NCBI GenBank assembly: GCA_029782095.1
Contig: JAKOVL010000164.1
Coordinates: 1-64,000 of the forward strand
Origin: Bacillota bacterium
GTDB taxonomy: Bacteria > Bacillota > Dethiobacteria > DTU022
Reading direction: 5' to 3'
Length of the DNA stretch: 64,000 nt
The translations under genes and the position numbers were made by a program. Below, piece by piece: positions 60,323 to 64,000 of this stretch. Within the stretch, counting starts at the first letter, position 1; each line of letters begins with the position of its first letter. The notes under the pieces were generated by a model. It saw nothing but the letters and a program-made list of their open reading frames with translations. It did not search any database and was not told the DNA's origin.

Positions 60323-60724
60323 CTACTTTTGGGGAGGCTCCGCTCCCTCCCGGGCATACTTAAACACGTTTTCCACATATTGCTCCGTTTCCCGAAAGGG
60401 AGGTATTCCACCGTACTTCTCCACCTGGTGGGGGCCGGCATTATAGGCCGCCAGGGCCAATCTCCAGCTGGCAAACTTTTTGTACAGTTCCCCCAGGTAG
60501 TAGGCTCCCACTTCCATCTGCAATTCCGGATCCCTTTTTAGGGCCTCGGGGGAGATGCCCAGGGAAAGGGCCGTTGAAGGCATGACTTGCGTCAGCCCGA
60601 TGGCGCCCACGGGGCTGACGGCCCCTGGATCCCAGCTTGATTCCGCCTTAATGAGCCCGCAGAAGAGTTCCGGGGGGATGCCGTATTTTTGAGCGATAAT
60701 CTTGGCCTTTCCCAGCAGGTCCAT
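60323..60724 (-). CDS. lytic transglycosylase (SLT domain)
   Basis: 133 residues, one domain. KAESSWDPGAVSPVGAIG carries the catalytic Glu, followed by LTQVMP and AYNAGP, all typical of family 1 lytic transglycosylases. No signal peptide is visible, so it may be exported in another way or have a different start. It cuts peptidoglycan with formation of anhydro-muramyl ends. Confidence 0.82.
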   Translation of the reverse strand: MDLLGKAKIIAQKYGIPPELFCGLIKAESSWDPGAVSPVGAIGLTQVMPSTALSLGISPEALKRDPELQMEVGAYYLGELYKKFASWRLALAAYNAGPHQVEKYGGIPPFRETEQYVENVFKYAREGAEPPQK

Positions 60725-60866
60725 GCTCTTGCCTCGTCGCAGAAATTTTTTTATTAGAATATGCCGTTCCTGTACTTTTGGACACGAGCTGGGGCAGGAG
60801 TTAAATATCCGGCCGTCAGGTCAGGAGGAGTGGAAGGGGAGGCCGACATGAGAGGGAGCAGGAACA

Positions 60867-61478
60867 TTAGTCTTTCCGGTACAGGCCATGCATAAATATT
60901 GCCGGCACATTTGAGCATACTTTATCAAAATCGATCTCTCTGCCCAGGACCACGTTCCAGAAAAATTCCTTTATGGTAAAGACGATGCAGCTGCTAACGA
61001 TGGAGATATCATATTCGGGCCTGATCAGGCCCATGTTCTGGGCTTCTCGCAAATAATTTTCCGCTATTTTAAGGTAGCGGCCAAATAGTTCGTCCCAGTA
61101 ATTTTGGATCAATTCCGAATGCCCGTAAGCTTGAAAGGCCACCTTTAATATGGGGCGGTTTTTTAAGGCTACGTTTAAAATATGCCGGAGGTCTTTTTCG
61201 TGCTTCTCCTTAATCTGGTCTCTGCCCGAGGGAACAAAAGGAGTAACCAGCTTTTCCAGATCTTCCATTATTTCGTCAATAAGGTGCCTGAGAATATCAT
61301 CCTTGCCCCTAAAGTGGGTGTAGATGGTGCCGTAGCCCACTCCTGCGCGCTGGCTTATTTCCAGCATGCTGTTGTTAACAAACCCTTTCTCTAAAAATAT
61401 TTCTCGGGCGGCGTCCAATATTGCTTTTCGGTTCTTCATGGCTCGCAGCTTGCGGCCGTCGGTAATTGGAACGGTCAT
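60867..61478 (-). CDS. TetR/AcrR-family transcriptional regulator
   Basis: 203 residues. The N-terminal helix-turn-helix (NRKAILDAAREIFLEKG, then SQRAGVGYGTIYTHFRGKDD) is canonical; the rest is an effector-binding helical domain with no clear ligand. The leader on the minus strand contains TATAAT. It is divergent from nuoE, so it could control that gene, though no clear palindromic operator was seen. Confidence 0.88.
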   Translation of the reverse strand: MTVPITDGRKLRAMKNRKAILDAAREIFLEKGFVNNSMLEISQRAGVGYGTIYTHFRGKDDILRHLIDEIMEDLEKLVTPFVPSGRDQIKEKHEKDLRHILNVALKNRPILKVAFQAYGHSELIQNYWDELFGRYLKIAENYLREAQNMGLIRPEYDISIVSSCIVFTIKEFFWNVVLGREIDFDKVCSNVPAIFMHGLYRKD

Positions 61479-61684
61479 GGCTTACTCCTCGTATTGAATT
61501 GAGTATTTCCATTAGTATATTATAAATGAATTTTTTAATAAAGTCACCAGCCCGAAGCAGTTCGTCTGAAAATTACTGGAAATAGATAATATTGAGATTT
61601 TACCCGTAAAACCCTTGACAGGCACTCTTTTTACTGACACAGTTAAAGGAGGGGAGGTTGCCAGGTTAGGAGGTAGGTAAAGCC
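61479..61684. other. divergent tetR/nuoE promoter region
   Basis: TTGACA at 61615-61620 may be the -35 for nuoE but lacks a good -10; TATAAT in the reverse direction near 61523 probably serves tetR. AGGAGG at 61669 is the nuoE ribosome binding site. Confidence 0.4.
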
Positions 61685-62233
61685 TTGCTCGAAAAAAGAG
61701 AGATTGCCGTAGAAGAAAGAGAGACCGCTGCCGAAGAAAGAGAGATGGTCCTAGTTGACGAGCTGCTGGGCAGCGAGAAGAGGAGCCGGGAAGAAATCAT
61801 CCCCCTGCTGCAAAAGGTCCAGGAGAAACTGGGCTATCTGCCCGGCCGGGCGCTCCGAAAAATAGCGGAAGCTGCCGGCGTTCCCGCCGTGGATGTCTAC
61901 GGGATGGCCACCTTTTACAATCAGTTTCGGCTGCATCCTCCGGGGAAGCACCAGATTAAGGTCTGCATGGGCACGGCCTGCTACATGGTGGGCGGAAAGA
62001 TCGCCCTGGAGTCTTTTGAGCGCCGCCTGCAAATAAAGGAAGGGGAAACCACCAGGGACCGCAAATTCAGCTTGGAACGCGTGGCCTGCGTGGGCTGCTG
62101 CTCCATGGCCCCGGTAGTGGTGGTAGATGAAAAAATTGAGCAGCGGGTGACGCCCACGCGGGTGGACGGCATTATGCTTGCCTTGGCGGAAGAAAGCGAT
62201 GCGGAAAAACGGGAAGAGGAAAAAGAAGCATGA
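61685..62233 (+). CDS. NuoE-like 2Fe-2S thioredoxin-fold subunit
   Basis: 182 residues. It carries the 2Fe-2S ligands CMGTACYMVGG and ACVGCCSMAPV, matching NuoE/HydC of complex I, NAD-dependent formate dehydrogenase and bifurcating hydrogenases. The TTG 61685 start adds a charged, repeat-like head (EEREXAAEE) of about 20 residues; ATG 61745 is the alternative. It overlaps the next gene by four bases. The full enzyme depends on genes outside the window. Confidence 0.88.
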   Translation: MLEKREIAVEERETAAEEREMVLVDELLGSEKRSREEIIPLLQKVQEKLGYLPGRALRKIAEAAGVPAVDVYGMATFYNQFRLHPPGKHQIKVCMGTACYMVGGKIALESFERRLQIKEGETTRDRKFSLERVACVGCCSMAPVVVVDEKIEQRVTPTRVDGIMLALAEESDAEKREEEKEA

Positions 62234-64000
62234 GCGATACTGTGAAAGACCGTTTTAACCGCCTCCGGGAACAGGCGCTTAAAAAGGAAGAGAAGCTGAA
62301 AGAGCAGCCGGTAATCCGCATCGGGACCGCCAGTTGCGGCGTCGCCGCCGGGGCGTTAAAAACCAGGGAAGCCTTCCAGAAATTGCTCCAGGAAAGGGGC
62401 CTCCCGGCGAGAGTGATGGAAGTGGGCTGCCTGGGGCACTGCTACGCCGAGCCCCTGGTCATTATTTCGAAGCCCGGATTTCCTTCCTTTTGCTACGGCA
62501 GCGTGGATGAGGGGCTGGCGGAACGCCTGGTGGAAGATTTCCTGCTGAAAGATGACCCTTGCTACGAGTATGCCCTGGCGGCCTTGGACCGCAACGAGAT
62601 CTTTCCCACCTTCGAGGATTTTCCGCGGGGGGTTTATGAACAAAAGATTATCCTGGAGCATTGCGGCCTTATCGACCCCCTGGATATAGACCATTATATC
62701 GCCCGGGACGGTTATGCCGCCCTGGCCTCCGCCCTGGAGATGGGGGCGGAAAAGATTTTGCAGGAGGTAAGGGAATCCGGCCTGCGGGGCCGGGGAGGCG
62801 CCGGTTTTCCCGCGGCCGTTAAATGGGAGGCCTGCCGGAGGGCAGGCCGGGGAGAGAAGTATGTCATCTGCAACGGCGATGAAGGCGATCCGGGAGCTTT
62901 CATGGATCGCAATGTGCTGGAATCGAACCCCCACCAGGTGATCGAAGGGATGATTATCGCCGCCCTGGCGATTGGAGCCGCGGCCGGCTACCTGTATATC
63001 CGGGCCGAGTACCCTCAGGCAGTGGCAGTGGTCAGGGAGGCCCTTCGACAAGCCCGGGAGAAGAACCTGCTGGGCAAATCCATCCTGGGAAGCGGATTCG
63101 ACTTTGACCTGGAAATATTTCAAGGTTCCGGGGCCTTTGTCTGCGGTGAAGCCACCGCCCTGGTAAAATCCATGGAGGGCTTTATGGGCGAGCCGGAGAG
63201 CCGGCCGCCTCGGCTGTCCGAATCGGGCTTCCGGGGGAAGCCCACGCTGCTGAACAATGTAAAAACCTTTGCTTATGTTCCTCCCATTATCCGGAGGGGT
63301 GCCTCCTGGTTCCGGGGGATCGGAACGGAAGGCAGCCCCGGCACCGCGGTATTCTCCCTGGTAGGAAAGGTGGCCCATACGGGGCTGGTGGAGGTGCCCA
63401 TGGGCACAACGCTGCGCCAGTTGATTTTTGATGTGGGGGAAGGGGTGCCCGGCGGGAAAAAATTTAAGGCGGTTCAAATCGGCGGGCCCTCGGGAGGCTG
63501 CCTGCCGGAAGAAGCCCTGGATATACCCATCGATTTCGATTCCCTTAACGAGGCCGGCGCCATCATGGGTTCCGGCGGGCTGGTGGTCCTGGACGAGGAA
63601 GATTGCATGGTTGGCGTAGCCCGTTATTTCCTGGAGTTTACCCAGCAGGAATCTTGCGGGAAGTGTACCTTTTGCCGGCTGGGGACCAAGCAGATGCTGG
63701 AGTTGCTGACGGCCATTACCCGGGGGGAGGGCCGGATGGAGGACCTGGAGATCCTGCAGGAACTGGGGGAAGAGATCCAGATGGGCTCCCTCTGCAACCT
63801 GGGGAAAACGGCCCCCAACCCGGTTTTAACCACCCTGCGCTACTTCCGGGAGGAATACGAAGCCCATATCTTGGAGCGCTGCTGCCCCGCCCGGAGCTGT
63901 TCCGAGCTAATTGTTTACTATATCGAACCCTCCCGCTGCACCAAGCTGTGCAACGTCTGCGTGGGCAGCTGCCCCACGGAAGCCATTTATACCCGGGAGG
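62230..64000 (+). CDS. NuoF/HydB-like flavoprotein subunit (partial, runs off the window)
   Basis: At least 590 residues; the ORF track misses it because it lacks a stop. An N-terminal 2Fe-2S thioredoxin domain (TASCGVAAGA, VGCLGHCYAEP) precedes the FMN/NADH domain (GLRGRGGAGFPAAVKW, CNGDEGDPGAFMDR) and the 4Fe-4S site ESCGKCTFCR with CNLG. The C-terminal ferredoxin segment CTKLCNVCVGSC is slightly irregular (C-x3-C). This domain set is that of HydB/NfuB-type subunits of electron-bifurcating hydrogenase or formate dehydrogenase. ATG overlaps nuoE by ATGA. Confidence 0.9.
   Translation, partial: MSDTVKDRFNRLREQALKKEEKLKEQPVIRIGTASCGVAAGALKTREAFQKLLQERGLPARVMEVGCLGHCYAEPLVIISKPGFPSFCYGSVDEGLAERLVEDFLLKDDPCYEYALAALDRNEIFPTFEDFPRGVYEQKIILEHCGLIDPLDIDHYIARDGYAALASALEMGAEKILQEVRESGLRGRGGAGFPAAVKWEACRRAGRGEKYVICNGDEGDPGAFMDRNVLESNPHQVIEGMIIAALAIGAAAGYLYIRAEYPQAVAVVREALRQAREKNLLGKSILGSGFDFDLEIFQGSGAFVCGEATALVKSMEGFMGEPESRPPRLSESGFRGKPTLLNNVKTFAYVPPIIRRGASWFRGIGTEGSPGTAVFSLVGKVAHTGLVEVPMGTTLRQLIFDVGEGVPGGKKFKAVQIGGPSGGCLPEEALDIPIDFDSLNEAGAIMGSGGLVVLDEEDCMVGVARYFLEFTQQESCGKCTFCRLGTKQMLELLTAITRGEGRMEDLEILQELGEEIQMGSLCNLGKTAPNPVLTTLRYFREEYEAHILERCCPARSCSELIVYYIEPSRCTKLCNVCVGSCPTEAIYTRE

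Noticed and set aside
62356-63477. 373-codon minus-strand ORF inside the NuoF-like gene
   Set aside because: The plus-strand frame has all NuoF motifs; the antisense frame has none.

Overview
The window looks like chromosome of a strictly anaerobic, spore-forming Gram-positive bacterium of the class Clostridia, probably a Peptococcaceae- or Thermoanaerobacterales-type lineage. Supporting markers are YheC/YheD spore-coat ATP-grasp proteins, DUF3048/YerB, YolD next to a Y-family polymerase, a bacillus-type LexA box, a glycyl radical enzyme with its activase, a tungsten-type aldehyde:ferredoxin oxidoreductase, ADP-forming acyl-CoA synthetase and NuoE/NuoF-like subunits. Shine-Dalgarno sites are strong, TTG and GTG starts are common, and the DNA is moderately GC-rich. 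I cannot name the species. No phage, intact insertion sequence or CRISPR array is visible.

Layout. 0-0.4 kb: tail of an unknown gene, then tRNA-Pro. 1.1-7.1 kb: two short-chain dehydrogenases and a small membrane protein, facing an RND exporter with a large coiled-coil insertion. 7.4-12.6 kb: four YheC/YheD-type ATP-grasp genes in two divergent units with a GNAT-like gene and a 53-residue basic protein. 13.3-20.5 kb: secreted M23 peptidase, acyl-CoA ligase, MtnX-like phosphatase, and ftsE-ftsX followed by a coiled-coil/DUF3048 fusion. 20.9-29.1 kb: thiamine-binding-like protein, metallo-hydrolase lipoprotein, a GTCAGGTCTTGAA repeat array, spore-type GH18 hydrolase, membrane GGDEF protein, and an operon of a DRTGG-domain protein with ADP-forming acyl-CoA synthetase. 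29.5-36.8 kb: speD-speE-ndk, a zinc-ribbon/ferredoxin pair, an Rrf2 regulator, and nfeD-slipin. 36.9-44.3 kb: tRNA-Leu, a Pr6Pr-like membrane protein, the glycyl radical enzyme operon, fxsA, yolD and a SOS-type polymerase. 44.5-54.1 kb: mtnA, tRNA-Thr/Tyr/Lys, a ferritin-like protein, a TPR protein, then mtnP-type phosphorylase, MTA/SAH deaminase, surE and rtcB. 54.2-60.3 kb: a broken small ORF, then an operon SCP2-AOR-SCP2-alcohol dehydrogenase-MoaD, and a metallo-beta-lactamase-fold protein. 60.3-64 kb: lytic transglycosylase, TetR regulator, nuoE, nuoF (runs off the end).

How genes work together. SpeD/SpeE make spermidine and release methylthioadenosine. The deaminase, the phosphorylase (whose base-binding motif looks like the methylthioinosine type) and MtnA form a coherent salvage route through methylthioinosine. 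FtsE/FtsX and the downstream coiled-coil protein look like a wall-remodelling switch with an unusual output domain. The AOR, alcohol dehydrogenase and two SCP2 proteins look like a tungsten-dependent aldehyde/alcohol module for apolar substrates. An Rrf2 iron-sulphur regulator appears to control itself and possibly the neighbouring ferredoxin pair.

All functional calls come from reading translated sequence and motifs; no database search was run.
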